Assembly: GCA_038049695.1 (NCBI GenBank)
Contig: CP142452.1
Span: forward strand, 32,042,501-32,106,500
DNA length: 64,000 bases
Direction of reading: 5' to 3'
DNA from: Cinnamomum chago
Taxonomy: Eukaryota; Streptophyta; Magnoliopsida; Laurales; Lauraceae
This document shows positions 1 through 11,945 of this stretch, in pieces. Numbering within the stretch: position 1 is the first letter of the stretch; each line of letters begins with the position of its first letter. The notes under the pieces were generated by a model. That model saw only the letters and a program-made list of their open reading frames with translations, was not told the origin of the DNA and did no database searches. Made by a program: the position numbers and the translations under genes.

Positions 1-900
1 ATGTGTCGATGAGGTAGTCGCTCTGCAGTCGCTGACCAGTAGCACATGATCGAAGATGATTGGGCCACCGTCATTGGACGCCGATGATCGGTGAGGGCCT
101 GGGATGCAGAGTTCGTCAAGGGAGATCAGGCGGTGCTTCTCATCCTGGTAATGAATCCCTTTTTTATTTGGTTTATGATTCTGGGGTGGTGTTTGTCTGA
201 TTAAATTTGGGGGTTTTTGGTGCATTGCTTGTGTTTCTTAGATTTGTGATGATGATGGGTTGTTGTTAAAATTCGAAACTAGATGCGTTTTTTTTTATTT
301 AGGATTTGTACCTAATATTTGATTTCTTTTTCTGGCGTGTTCTTGGTTTGGTTAATTTGTTATTATAATTGAATTTAGGGTTTTGGTGGCTGTTTTTGTG
401 TTGATGATGGTGAGTTTTTGTTTGTGGAATTAGACTGGTTTTTTGCTTTGTAAGGTTTGTATTAATCTCTTAACTTGGGTCTACAGAAAGAAGTGCTGGG
501 CGAGTGTTTAATAGGTAGGGCTCGTAATTTCTCGGTCTGTTTCTAGGTTTTCTTGATGGGATGGGTTTTTTGTAGTTGAATCGAACTTAGATTTTTAGTG
601 GACGTTGCTCGGTATATTTGTGTTTCTTGGTTTATGATGATCATAGGTTTTTGCTGAAATTATATTTGAGATTCTTTCTTCTAGGGTTTGTTCTTGATCT
701 CTTAATGTAGGACTGTATTAGTATATTTGTGTTAGATCTTTTCTTGGAAGTGTTGTTAAGTCTGTGATCTTTAATTCTGTTTCTAAATTTTCTCTACTGG
801 TTGTGGTGTTGGAGTGGAATATAGGGTTCTGGTGGATGTTGGTGGGCAGTTTTGTGTTTCTTGATTAATCGATGATGGGGAGATTGTTTTTTTTTTTTTT
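1..900. other. Intron-like, T-rich unique sequence, possible partial first exon at its left edge
   Basis: No long reading frame is visible. From about 150 onward the sequence is T/G-rich like a plant intron. A small plus-strand frame opens at an ATG at 104 and reaches a plausible splice donor (GTAATG) at 148, which would give a 14-codon first-exon peptide. A candidate acceptor (TCTACAG) ends at about 486. Nothing in the peptide is recognisable, so an exon is only a weak possibility. A run of about 20 T ends the stretch at 905, just before the retroelement remnant on the other strand. Confidence 0.25.
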
Positions 901-1103
901 TTTTTAATGTATATCATTTCAAACCATTTCAAAATAAACTTTAGGTTAATCCATCTTGAGCATAATGTGTAAACATTACTTGGCTTGGGTGTTGAACTGA
1001 TAATATACCTTCAGAAATTATGTATTTCTCGTATCCCTGAGTTCCTATTATTAATTTTATGTATTTGGCTGACTTTAGTGGCAAGACAAATCCTGGGATC
1101 ACA

Positions 1104-1508
1104 CTAAATTAGGCAACATTTTGTTGGAATTCCAGTTGTCCTATTCCAATTATGCTTTTCTTGAATTCTTTCATCTGCAAGGATGGCACATAGTTTAACG
1201 TCAGGGTTAGGGCTTTGTAGTCCTTGTATTAGACATTGGAATAAACCATGTGAAAGGAATTCATATCCTTTTCTTTCCCTCATGTTTATCCATGTAGGAT
1301 TGAAAACGTCAAATTTTTGGCATATTTTGTCAACTGTGACCAAGTCTCCCCATTTGGTTATTTCATAGTCTTTTCCTTTAGGATCTTCTCCTTTTAGGAA
1401 AAGATCTTCATATCTTACTGGAGGTAATGTTTGGTTCTTCATAGGCTTTTCCTCTATTTGCCATTCATTGTCACCAAACTCGTTCATAAGTTTTGGCAGA
1501 GCAGGCAT
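1104..1508 (-). pseudogene. Retroelement/pararetrovirus-like ORF fragment (start of a third ORF)
   Basis: This is a 134-codon minus-strand frame whose 5' end overlaps the 3' end of the preceding coiled-coil frame by about 38 bases. Such short overlaps between successive ORFs are typical of compact viral genomes. The product is mixed polar/hydrophobic, with Trp-containing blocks and no signal peptide or membrane segment. It stops without reaching any recognisable movement-protein, protease or reverse-transcriptase motif, so the downstream part of the element is missing at the 1,100 boundary. I do not recognise the family with confidence. The decayed endogenous pararetrovirus reading rests on context: gene order, overlap and the primer-site-like motif at 3735–3746. 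Another retroelement gag-like gene is possible. Confidence 0.35.
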
Positions 1509-2175
1509 CTTCCATAAGTTTTTCCTCTATGGCAGAGCAGGCATCTTCCATAAGTTTTGTGTTTTTATCAAAACTCATCAAGATTTCTTCTTTAACATTC
1601 TCTGATATTTGGTGTATTCTTCTTTCAGCAGTGTTGATAGCATCTCTTATTCCTTGATAGGGATAAGTATGCTCTGTAGTTTTTAAATGAGTTTTAATAT
1701 CTTCTACCTCTTTATTTATTTGGGAGAGGTTATAACTAATTTTTGTATTTGTGTTAGAGATTTTCAGATAAGTACTGGTGATGTTTTGGCTATGGCTGTC
1801 GCCAATTCCTTTTGTTAGCTGAATTTGTGAGGCTAGAGTTGTTAAGCCTTTGCTGAGGTTAAGTTGATATTCTGTGAAAACCTGAAAAAACCTTTCTAAC
1901 CCTTTTCTTAAGCTTTCTTTGCTATTTTTAGTGGTTTTCCCACATAATATTAATTCTTCTCTGAGCTGGATTAATCCTGAAGTTAGAAAATTTTGCGAAT
2001 TTCCTATGGCTTGGGTAAGGTGGAGAGCAAAAAGTTTTTCTAAATCTCTTCTTTGTATGAGGAATTCATATCCTCCTTTAATGATTATGTTTTGAATTCT
2101 TTGTAAGAATTCTTCTAATGAAGTAATAGCTACTTCCTGTGCTGGAATAGGGTTTTCAGAAGGAACTATATTCAT
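1471..2175 (-). pseudogene. Coiled-coil protein ORF of the same decayed retroelement
   Basis: At 234 codons this is the longest open frame in the window. It starts at an ATG at 2175 and ends inside the next frame. The protein is helical and hydrophilic, with heptad-like Leu/Ile spacing over about residues 80–210. This suggests a coiled-coil accessory or virion-associated protein, as found between the first and main ORFs of several plant pararetroviruses. A 36-bp tandem duplication (1495–1530 and 1531–1566) repeats a short acidic segment near the C-terminus and probably altered the original end. No enzymatic motif is visible. The frame is still open, but its neighbours are frameshifted, so I treat the locus as a relic rather than an active gene. 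Confidence 0.4.
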
Positions 2176-2316
2176 TATGGTGTGTTAAGATCTGTGCATG
2201 TAGCCTTTTCAATGGCTGCTAGCTTATTAGAGAGAGTTTTTTTCTCTCTCTAGACATTTCTTCCATTTGTTGGAGTAATCTGTCTTGAGTTTCTCTGGTT
2301 TCATGTGAGTCTCCAT

Positions 2317-2685
2317 CTAAGTTTGTGCGACGGCTTCTCCAAAGTTAACTGGGATTTGTTCATCTACCTTAATTAAGGTGTTGTCTATTAAATCTAGCTT
2401 TAGATTTATTTCGTTGGATATTTCTATTTGAGTTAGGCTAACTTTGCCTAATGCCTCAAATAGGCAGTTTATCCTATCACTAAGGTGGTTTCCTAGTGCA
2501 ACTAAGTGGATTAGTCCATGATTCCTTTCTGAGATGTGTGCTGAATGCTCACAAGCCATGTTCTCATGCCAGCATTCAGATTTGGGTCTATGTTCTCCAT
2601 TTAGAGGGACATAGTTATTTTCTCTGTTATATCCGTATATCCATGTATATATACGGGTTATGAGAAAAGGTCTTTGTTCAGTCAT
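2317..2685 (-). pseudogene. Small ORF of the decayed retroelement, Cys/His-rich N-terminal half
   Basis: This is a 122-codon minus-strand frame starting at an ATG at 2685. Residues about 35–60 contain several Cys and His that could resemble a metal-binding cluster, but they do not form a classical CCHC knuckle. The C-terminal half is amphipathic and helical. It lies 5' of the coiled-coil frame on the same strand, separated by about 140 bases. I do not recognise a family. It is probably a separate small gene, or the broken 3' half of the frame upstream. Confidence 0.3.
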
Positions 2686-2793
2686 TTTGAACAGTGGTAT
2701 TTTCTAGGCAGTTGGTTTTAACTATCTAGGCTAGTTCTACAAATCCTTGTTATATGGCTGCCTGGTAAGTATTTTGGAATTCTTTTAGTTCAT

Positions 2794-3703
2794 TTAAGAA
2801 TTCCAGGGAGTACTAATGGGGTTTTTCCCAAAACTTCTTTCAAAATGTTTCCATAGGAAATATCTATCATATACACACATATTTTTCATTCTGAAAATAG
2901 TGTTGGTTATTTTCCTTCTATTATCTATGTATATGGAATAGAGTTCTGGGTTGTGAATTTTTATAAATTCTTCCAAGTCATAGTTATTTGTTCCAGATCT
3001 AGTGATTTCTAGAATATTCATCATGTATTCTGAGGTCTGCTGGTTTACAGGGAATCTTTCTATGATATTCTGGATATCAAATAGATATTGAGGTTCACAG
3101 ATTCTACGGGAATTATTCCAAAAAGTCTCCTAAAGTCCAATCTAAATTCTTCCATAAGCCGGACAAGCCTATGGTCTCCTAAGGGAGGAATATGATTATC
3201 CATATATAAGGTATGGCACAACTGAGATTGGGACCAAATTTCTTTGGTAAGCATATACGAATGCTTCCTGGAAGGTATCTTCGTATTCAGGGATGAATTC
3301 TAAAAATTCACTGTAAAGAGTGTAATAATCTTCAAGGAACTGTCTTCCTATATCATTAACACCTTGTAAATATGTCCTTACATTTTTTATTCTGCTCATG
3401 ACTTGGATGAGAGAGATTCTGTGCTCTGAAAAGATAAGATCTAGTTTTGGTCTTATCTTGTGATAATGGAGAACATCCTCTAATAAGAGGGTTCTTCTTC
3501 TTTGCAAGGCTTTATCTAGAATGACATTAAATTTGGGAATGAAAATCGTAAGGGTGGATTTTGGGTGATAACCCTGAGGTTCTGGATATGCCAATCAAGG
3601 TTGTCAATGTACATATCAGAATGTTGTTCCAAGATATTTGATATACTGGGTTCTGGGTAGAGTCCAGATTGTTCGGAGGCTCTGGGGGTCTGAGATTACG
3701 CAT
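2794..3703 (-). pseudogene. Frameshifted first ORF of the decayed retroelement
   Basis: Reading from a candidate ATG at 3703, coding-like sequence continues in at least three shifting frames (3703 onward, 3594–3196, 3254–3060, 3024–2794). The pieces abut or overlap, which is what indels do to a single ancestral gene of about 280–300 codons. The longest piece is rich in Arg, Leu and aromatic residues and looks alpha-helical. It begins about 30 bases downstream of a degenerate tRNA-Met primer-like motif on the same strand. Frameshifts and stops mean no intact protein can be made. Family assignment is uncertain; the order primer site, first ORF, small ORF, coiled-coil ORF, larger ORF resembles a caulimovirid. 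Confidence 0.4.
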
Positions 3704-3734
3704 CTTTACAACTTGACTATGCCAAGTTTGAATG

Positions 3735-3746
3735 TTTCTGATAGCA
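3735..3746 (-). promoter_or_regulatory. Degenerate primer-binding-site-like motif (tRNA-iMet type)
   Basis: On the minus strand this 12-mer matches the plant retroelement/pararetrovirus consensus TGGTATCAGAGC at 9 of 12 positions, with the central TATCAGA core intact. It lies immediately 5' of the candidate ATG at 3703, where a primer site belongs. The match is short and could be chance. Confidence 0.3.
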
Positions 3747-6124
3747 TACTAAGGGTCAGTTTTTTAAGAAAACCTTAAAACTACATAATAAGAAATGGTT
3801 TCCAAATAAAATTTAAACTTTTTTGTGTAGGACTGTAAAATGAAAAAAAAGATTCCCTGTGGAAAAAGTGTGCTTTTAGCATAATAACAAACTGTCTTTA
3901 TTCTAAGTGTTCATTGATGTTGTTCAATCCACGAGTCATTGCACAATTGAACACCACCTGTGACATAATCTACACCGTTTGAGATTTGAATAAAAAATTG
4001 AGCCAAAACCTGTGGAATCAAAGCCTATATAATGGGCTCCAATATATCTGCAGTTCTCAGGTTTTTCTCCTTACTTCAGAACAAGTTGTGAGTAGTGAGT
4101 TTTCACTCTACAAATAATTTATATTTCAAAATGAATCAAAAGAACTTAAAAAATCTTATTCCTAGAATGCATGCATAGACAATGAAATAAGGCTGAGACT
4201 CATTTGTACACTCCATAGCGCCGTAACCCTTACCATCCTCTCCTCATTTGAACTCTCACCGGACCCAATTTTACATAATCTGGTCTGAAGAGTCTTTTCT
4301 TTTCCCACTCTCGATCTTCAGGCCTTGATATCTCCACCATCTGATCTCCCATTTGGCTGATGTTTGGACTACCCCTCATCCATGCATAGACCTTTCAAAT
4401 TCGTGAACATTCCCTCCTCCTCCACCATCCCCACAACAACAATAAAAGGAAAAAAAAAAAAAAAACCTCACAAAACAATCATCTGCCAGGTGGCTTCCAC
4501 TTATTTGATGCCCATATTTCACACACTAGTCATTTTTTTCCACTTTGAAATGGTAAATTAGAGTCTCCACCAAATCGAAAAAGGCGGCGACAAGGGGCTG
4601 AAGAACGCTGAATGGCCAATTTCAAGCCATGCCCATCAAAGAACACATTACTAAAATTACAGAGGTTAGTATTAACCATTCTAAACTAATACAGACCCTT
4701 CTCCGATTTTTTTTAACTTTTTTCTCGCGATGTGAACATTCTGGAGTTTGCATATACACTCCCCTTTTGATTCCTTTTGTAGACTCTCTCCTTCCCATCT
4801 TTAACCAAAGACCCTTTGAGAAGCATTCACATGTCATCTTTAGACCCAAACGAGACCCACTGGTTTTCCAATCTCTATCATCCTACTAACATACCCACCC
4901 TGTGGTTTTCCAATCTCTGTAATCCTATTAACATCAGATTCTATATAGCCTGTCTCTTCAGTTGCATGCTGATAATAAACTTGATCTTGGCCACTCCACT
5001 CCTAACCTGACTAGCTGTCCGTCTGACTTGGGCTTTAGATGATCCCTCTTGTCTCAGCTAACTGCTTAACCAACTCTGCCCCTTATCACACCTATTACAT
5101 AATCTGGATTTATAGGACCACCATCATCGCGGACATGAATCATATGATTTGAAGTATTATTCCCATAAAGAAATTGGTTTCTCATATGTCAAAATCAAAT
5201 TCTTCTTACTAGCCAAAGAATATCCCAAAATCCTTCCAGTTTCAAATTATTTTTCTCTCTCTCAATTCTACTCACGACAGTCTTCTGCTCCAAAGAATCA
5301 CTACAGAGGTCATTGGAATTAGTACTACCAGATACGAGGAAGTTTCTAATTGATATAATCCTATGCTATCTTACAATATTTTGGTCACATGCAGGGTCCA
5401 TCAGCAGCCGATCTTTACCGTAGAAAGACAAATTCATCAAATTGTTTAAATTTGAACGCTTTGACTCAGTTTACATTATCTGTGGCCAACGTGGTCTTTA
5501 ATGGTTATCTAGGCGTTCATCTTTTTATCTTAGAGCTCTTTATTTCATTCATGTGATGATCCAACATGGGGCCATTTTGGGCTATCCCCACCATCATGGT
5601 GGTGGTCCCAGGTGGGCTCTGAAATGTCACTGTATATAGTACATTAACAAGTAATTTTCTTGCTTTGTAACAAAAATATTTGGATGTTTTGTTTCTAAAA
5701 CAACCTGATTCTTTTTTTGTGGTATGTTGTTTATGGGATAACATGCTTCAATTTCACTATGCTTGTAAAAAAAATTAATAAGAATAATAAGACTTCAAAG
5801 TTCATATTTTATGTCAAATTCCATTATGCTTGTCCTGATTGCATGGTTACTTCAATTGGTTAAAATGGTGAACATGTTCCAGCCAATGAATGATCCGTGC
5901 TGCTGTAGGTAAGATGAGATTTCATTAGGGGTTGATTTATAAAGAATTATAACTATATGTTTCAAATATGATGAATCTGTTGGTGTGTATCTCTTCGACT
6001 GGAGTGAAATATGGGCCAGTGCTTATATTGATGAATGCATGTGATATGAATGGGTGGAACCAAATAAATGCAGGAGCCACAGTTTTAATCACATTTTTGC
6101 TGCTGTCACTACCGTATTTACGAC
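3747..6124. other. Intergenic, no gene seen
   Basis: AT-rich sequence on both strands with only short, compositionally ordinary frames. A TATA-like string on the plus strand (about 4025–4035) has no recognisable transcript behind it. A run of A occurs at 4449–4466. I see no exon, RNA gene or transposon end that I can support. Confidence 0.4.
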
Positions 6125-6187
6125 AGCAGTTCACCATTTTTCTTCGTATTTACCACCCACCATCTTCAGATTCTATTTTTTCTCCTC

Positions 6188-6242
<55 letters not shown>

Positions 6243-7345
6243 TTCACTTAAAAGAAATTTGAATAGATTTGATCATCAAGACAATGGATTCGATTCTATT
6301 TTAAGAATGGAATTAGGAATTATAGCAATTTTGATTAAATTTTATTATTGAATGTCACATCTTTATGGGTTGATTTTATGTCATGGTTTAATGTTCTGAG
6401 ATAGGAAAGAAAATATAGAAATAGGGAATTTGAGAAATAGAGTCCACTTCGAGGGGAACTGCCCTCCTTTCTTCATACACAAGTGAAGTTGAATAGAATA
6501 ATACTAGCGGCCCTTTTACTCATTACATTCAAATACATTTAAAGCATCACAGAAAACTACCTATTCCATCAATCTAATACATAAATGACATGTACCCTTA
6601 ACTTCCTAACCAGCTCAATAATTGGACAATTATTTAGTGACTGACACAATAACTATAGTCAAACAGTAGCAATAACTAACCCATACTACAATGTAACTCC
6701 CCATGCCAGCATGCATATTCAACATGTGTGCACCACAGAAGAATGTAGCAGTTCACCATTTTTCTTCGTATTTACCACCCACCATCTTCAGATTTTGTTT
6801 TTTTCCCTCTGTATATATATATATATATATATACATATATACTTCACTTAAAGAAATTTGAACAGATTTGATCGTCAAGACAATGGATTCGATTCTATTT
6901 TAAGAATGGAATTAGGAATTATAGTGATTTTGATTAAATTTTATTATTGAATGTCACATCTTTATGGGTTGATTTTATGTCATGGTTTAATGTTCTGAGA
7001 TAGGAAAGACAACATAGAAATAGGGAATTTGAGAAATAGAGTTCACTTCGAGGGGAACTGCCCTCCTTTCTTCACACACAAGTGAAGTTGAATAGAATAA
7101 TACTAGCTGCCCTTTTTCTCATTGCATTCAAATACATTTAAAGCATTACAGAAAACTACCTATTCCATCAATCTAATACATAATTGACATGTGCCCTTAA
7201 CTTCCTAACCAGCTCAATAATTGGACAATTATTTAGTGACTGACACAATAACTATAGTCAAATAGTAGCAATAACTAACCCATACTACAATGTAACTCCC
7301 CATGGCAGCATGCATAGTCAACATGTGTGCACCACAGAAGAACGT
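6125..7345. repeat. Tandem duplication, 622-bp period (6125–6746 and 6747–7345)
   Basis: Two head-to-tail copies begin with the same AGCAGTTCACC phrase at 6125 and 6747 and end with the same CATGTGTGCACCACAGAAGA phrase. They are about 95% alike apart from the microsatellite length. Sequence after the second copy (7346–about 7520) continues into material that is also present beside the third copy at 21130–21293. The unit is therefore part of a longer dispersed repeat that was locally duplicated here. No terminal inverted repeat or coding capacity was found, and the element class is unknown. Confidence 0.85.
6188..6240. repeat. (TA)n(CA)n microsatellite
   Basis: Alternating TA followed by about 19 CA units inside copy 1 of the 622-bp duplication. 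The matching place in copy 2 (6811–6840) is only an AT tract, so the CA tract expanded after the duplication or was lost from copy 2. Confidence 0.95.
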
Positions 7346-7611
7346 ATGCATAATTTTATTTCCAAAATATCTCACTGATTTGGCTACGCACATAATATTT
7401 GAACTTTGGCTACTGAACTCTTCAGGAAATTCATTTGTATTTTTTCTGATTTTGTGTTATTTATTCCAGTTTGGAAGACACTTATGAGGCACCAAGAAGA
7501 GCATTGCGGATACTTGGAATAGATAATTGCTGATACAAGTCCAGCAACATGCCCACTAGTCCCTTGTATCACAATCTTCTAAAGTAAAAGACCTCTTCTA
7601 TCCTCTCATAG

Positions 7612-7862
7612 TCAATAGCATTTTGAGATGTTCGATTGATGCTGGAGCTTTTGAGGTAACCTTTCATCTGACACGTAACAAGTTCATGCTAGCGTTGCAA
7701 TTCATTTGTATATAGTATAAATCTTTGTCGGTAGTTTGCTGCAGCAATTCTGATTATACTGTTTCTTTGAAGGGCGTTGGTTCCAAACTCCAGTCTGTTT
7801 TGAAGGATGCAAGGTCACTGCTTGACTTTTATCACTCTATTGGAGGCTTGATTCTCATTAAG
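7612..7862 (+). pseudogene. Two adjacent candidate exons of an unrecognised gene (7612–7655, 7773–7862)
   Basis: The first exon lies between an acceptor ending TCATAG and a donor GAG|GTAACC. The second lies between TTTGAAG and AAG|GTAAGT. They join in the same phase. The second is exactly 30 codons with no stop and reads as a plausible amphipathic peptide (GVGSKLQSVLKDARSLLDFY followed by HSIGGLILIK). The first gives NSILRCSIDAGAFE. Good splice signals, matching phase and protein-like composition suggest genuine exons of a plant gene. No further exon is recognisable on either side, so this is more likely a captured or orphan fragment than a live gene. I do not recognise the family. Confidence 0.45.
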
Positions 7863-8339
7863 GTAAGTGCTTAACTAGACCACCGTATTGAATCTTTCAT
7901 TGTTTTTTTTTTACCTACCATTATTTTCTCTAGCAAGTAGCTATCTCTTATAGAGCAATTCTTTTCCCCTCTTCAAAAGCACTGGCCTTTTAATATCACT
8001 TGGAGCTTCTAATTTTGATGCGTCTTTAGTCTGAAACCGTTTGTTGCTTGATTTAGGGAATAATATCCCAATCATGTGACATGAATCTTATGATTCAGGT
8101 GTGAATATTACAATTTTTTATACATATTCTATTGGAAGTTGGAACTTATGATTTAGATGATTCATTTGAGCGAGAATAGTCATAACACAATTGATTGGTC
8201 AATATTTTTTGCTGTTTTTAATTTTAAAAGGTAATCCAGTCATTAATTAATCTGCTTTTTTTCTTTTTTTTTTTTGTATATTTGGGAGGTTAGAGAGTTC
8301 TAAAAAATATTTGGGAGGTTATCTAGTTATACTTCTCAA
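7863..8339. other. Intergenic, no gene seen
   Basis: AT-rich, with poly-T tracts at about 7902 and 8260. It could include intron sequence following the exon at 7773–7862, but no acceptor and exon can be supported. Confidence 0.35.
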
Positions 8340-11300
8340 TCTCTTGATTTAATTCTTCATTTTCTCATTTTGTTTTCCTTAAATTCCTACCATGCATCAT
8401 CACAGGAGATCCCGATATTGCTTCATCTAATTTCTCTATGAAATTGTCTCTCATGATCTTTATTTTCTAGTTTACGATATTCATGCTATCATAATTACTA
8501 AATACCAATGAAAGAAATTAATCTTTAGACAGTTTTATTAGAATGATAATGAACTTAAAAAAAAAAAAGAAAAACAAAGAAATACAGCAAATCATAGAAG
8601 ATTCTGCACTCAGATTTCTTATCTTGTAGATTCTCATCCCTTATTTTCTTGTGACTTCCCACTTGTACTTTACTTTGTACTAACTTCCACTTAGAGAGAG
8701 ATCTGTTCCCATTTTCTTAAGTCTCCAATTAGGAAAGGAAGTTATAAAATGTAAATTACTTCCTCTCCAAGTAATATTGGCGTCCTTTTTGTGGGGGTTA
8801 TGAACCCCTGAGAGCTACTTGTCTGATGAGCCACATAGCTGGTTTTGTGGACTTGGCTTGAACCTCCACTATGGGCTTGGTTTGGATCATGAACATGCAG
8901 CTCCAAACTATCACATTGTTATTAATTAAATTCTGCATCATTGGGCTCTTTTGATTTAAATTGGGATTGTCCAATGGAATGAGTTGTTCCACTAATTTTC
9001 TGATTTGGATCTCTACTTAGTGTAGAATATTTTGGATTTTATTTGGAACACAGTGTACATTCATCTTGGCCCTTCATTCTATGTTTTGTTCCAAATTTGT
9101 TGATATTTTCATAATATGGATCTTCAATTTCTTTGATTGATCAAGTCAATCTAGATAATCAGAGTCTTGATCTATCACATATCCCTATAAGATCCTAAAT
9201 CAGACTCCCCCACTTAAAAAGACTCGACATCGAGTAAACATCCTCTTCACATTGTTGTCTTCTCTGTCGTTTTCTCTTCTTTTGCTTCCATTGCAACTCT
9301 TTCACATGTGTCACTTTTTTTTTTAGTTGCATTTGTCTTTGGGTAGAGTACTTCTAAGAGTTGTGTACCTTATCTACCCAATGTGGTCCAATGGGATGCA
9401 ATCCAATGTCGTACAAGCAAACCGCAAATCAATTGTAACTAACGTCACCTTTGGTAATCTTGATAAAATGAATCTTCGAAGTTGTATATCTCTCTATGTG
9501 GGATATATTGACATTCACAATTTATTTGAGAGCATGATACTCACACCTTTCGCCGCCTCCACCGCTGCCATCAAACTATGTTGGGGTTAGCTACATGAAT
9601 TCTTTTTCTGCATTCCAATCTAAATCACACTTTTCACCAATCACCATAATTCTCATCTAGATGTCGTTCATGTATAGTTGAACCCTCAAATTCTATATGC
9701 ATATACTAAAATTTTGAGTATCTTGTTCGTAATCTCGATTCGCATCAAAATCGATTGTATCATTGGTTCGTTTATTTGGATGTGTTGTAGACTTGATCAC
9801 TAACATCACCAACTTCATAGACATCTAATTTCAGTGAGTCATCCGCATCTCGATGTTCGTTGTAGATCGGACCATCTGCAACATCATTGCCTTTGTACAC
9901 AACAATATTTTGATGATCACAAATACAATAAGATGAATTGAGTAGTCGTTGCTATTATCTTGTCTATTTTGGTCACTATGTGACTTGTGCATTCTGCTAA
10001 ATCTCGAATTAGGAGAGGTTCCTATAGGATTAAAACTACTTCCTCTCCAAGTATTGGGCATCACGTGAGCGTGTTTGTAGACCCTCTGAAGTGGGAAGCG
10101 TCCACATGACTGATTTTGTGAGAAAAGCTTCAGCGTCCAATATGGGCCTAGTTTGGGTCTTATTCAAATGAGTCCATTATGGGCCTATTTTCGGTCATGA
10201 CATTGCCGTCCATTTATTTCTTCTTTATTGGACCCTTTGGATGAAAAGTGAGGATTGATGGATGCAATGGATTGGTCCATTAATTTTTTGATTTCCTTGC
10301 GTAATTTGGGATCTTTTAGACCTATAGGGAGATCCAATCTACTGCTATCTTTGCACTTCATTCGATGTTTCGACCAAATGTTTTTGATCTTACCATACCA
10401 TGTATGTTGAATTCTATCAAGTAAATCCTGGTAATTATATCCCAAATCCGTCACATATCAGTATAGGTCTAATATGTTGTTGGATGCTACGACTCCCCCA
10501 TTCATTTGAGCATTGTCTGCCATTATAATAACCAATACGGTTGACATAATTAACTTCCTAAAAAAGAAAAAAACAAGTTGATTGAAGGCTGTTCACGTAA
10601 AGTTATTTATTATCTTGTTGATTTTGGTCCCTTGTTTCTTTCCCGTGAATTGGCCATTTTATTAATTCTCTAATCATTAGAGGTTCCCATACGATTGAAA
10701 TTAGTTCGTCTCCAATGAGTACCGGACATCCCATTAGAGGGTTTTTGGAGGCCAGAAGTGGTACTTGTAAGACCTGCCACATGGTTGATCTTGTGGCAGA
10801 AGTTTGGGCGGCTAGTATGGGCCTAGTTCGGGTCATGTTCACTTGGGTCCAATTAATGACATTGCTGCACATTTATTTATCTAATATTTGCCCCCTTGGA
10901 TACAAAATGGGGATTGATGGTTGTAATCAAATGATCAACAAATTTTCTTATTTGCGTCCTTTATAATTTAGAATCTTTTGGATCTAATACGGAAATCCAA
11001 TTTGTGACAATGGTCTTTTTTTTATTTATGTATTTAAATGAATCTGCAGCGATGTTGATAATTCATACCATGTTTTGACCAAAATTTATTGATCATGGAT
11101 GTTTAATTCCTTTGATCTATCAATCCAATTGGGGTAATTGTAGGCCAAATCTTTCACATATCCCTATAGGTCGTCTGTTGGCAGCTTGAAAGACTTTCCC
11201 AATGAATTGAGCAATGCCTGCCATTATGATGACAAATATGGTCCGCATAATTAACTTCCTAAGATAAGAAAGAAACAAATCGATCGAAGGTTCTTTTCTT

Positions 11301-11945
11301 GTTGATTTTGGGCATTCGTTCTTTGCCGTGACTTGCCCATTCTATTAAGTCTCTTATTAGGAGAGGTTTCTAAATACGATTTAAATTACTTCATCTCCAA
11401 ATAGTATTGGACATCCCATTAGTGGGGTTGTAGAACCCCGGAATTATTCCACGTAAGACCAGCCACATTGCTGATTTTGTGAACGGACTTTGGACAACCA
11501 ATATGGGCGTAGTGTGGGTCATGTTCAGGTGGGTTAAATACATGAAACTGCCTGCATTGTTGCGCCCATTTGATAAGAAATGGGGATCTATGGATGGAAT
11601 CAATTGATCCACTCATTTTCTGATTTAGAACCCTTGAAAATCTAGAACCTTTTGGTTCTAATAGGGTAATTTAATCTATAACGACCTTGGCACTTGATTC
11701 CATGTCGTGAACTAAATTTATCTATCCGGCCTTAATATGGATGTTGAATTCTTTTGATATATTTCAAGTGGATCCATGTAATTAATGGCCAAGTTTGTCA
11801 CATATCCTTAAAAGTCTGAACTAGTGGCTGCTGCAAAGACTCCTCCATTGAATTGAGCAGTGGCTGCTACCTTCTTGTTGATTTTGGTCCCTCCGTGACT
11901 TGCCCGTTCTATGAAGTCTCGAATTAGGAGAGGTTCATATAACTC
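8340..11945. repeat. Long repeat block, copy A (tandem ~570–680-bp units)
   Basis: Aligned in the same orientation with 26764–29945. Internally it carries the same module about five times. The landmark TTAGGAGAGGTT (or variants) occurs at about 8729, 10009, 10675, 11353 and 11924, and is followed each time by CTCTCCAA, a GGGCATCCCAT-like phrase and a TGGGCCTAG-like phrase. A stretch of about 570 bp (9640–10220) is absent from copy B. Open frames in it are short and differ between modules, so no gene is supported. It behaves like a non-autonomous transposable element or nested repeat of unknown class. Confidence 0.8.

Noticed and set aside
4025..4035. TATA box for a gene
   Set aside because: A TATA-like string exists but no transcript or exon follows, and it points away from the minus-strand retroelement ORFs.
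5968..6351. 127-codon frame through the (CA)n tract
   Set aside because: A large part is Thr/His-type translation of the microsatellite; the duplicate copy at 6.8 kb does not keep the frame.
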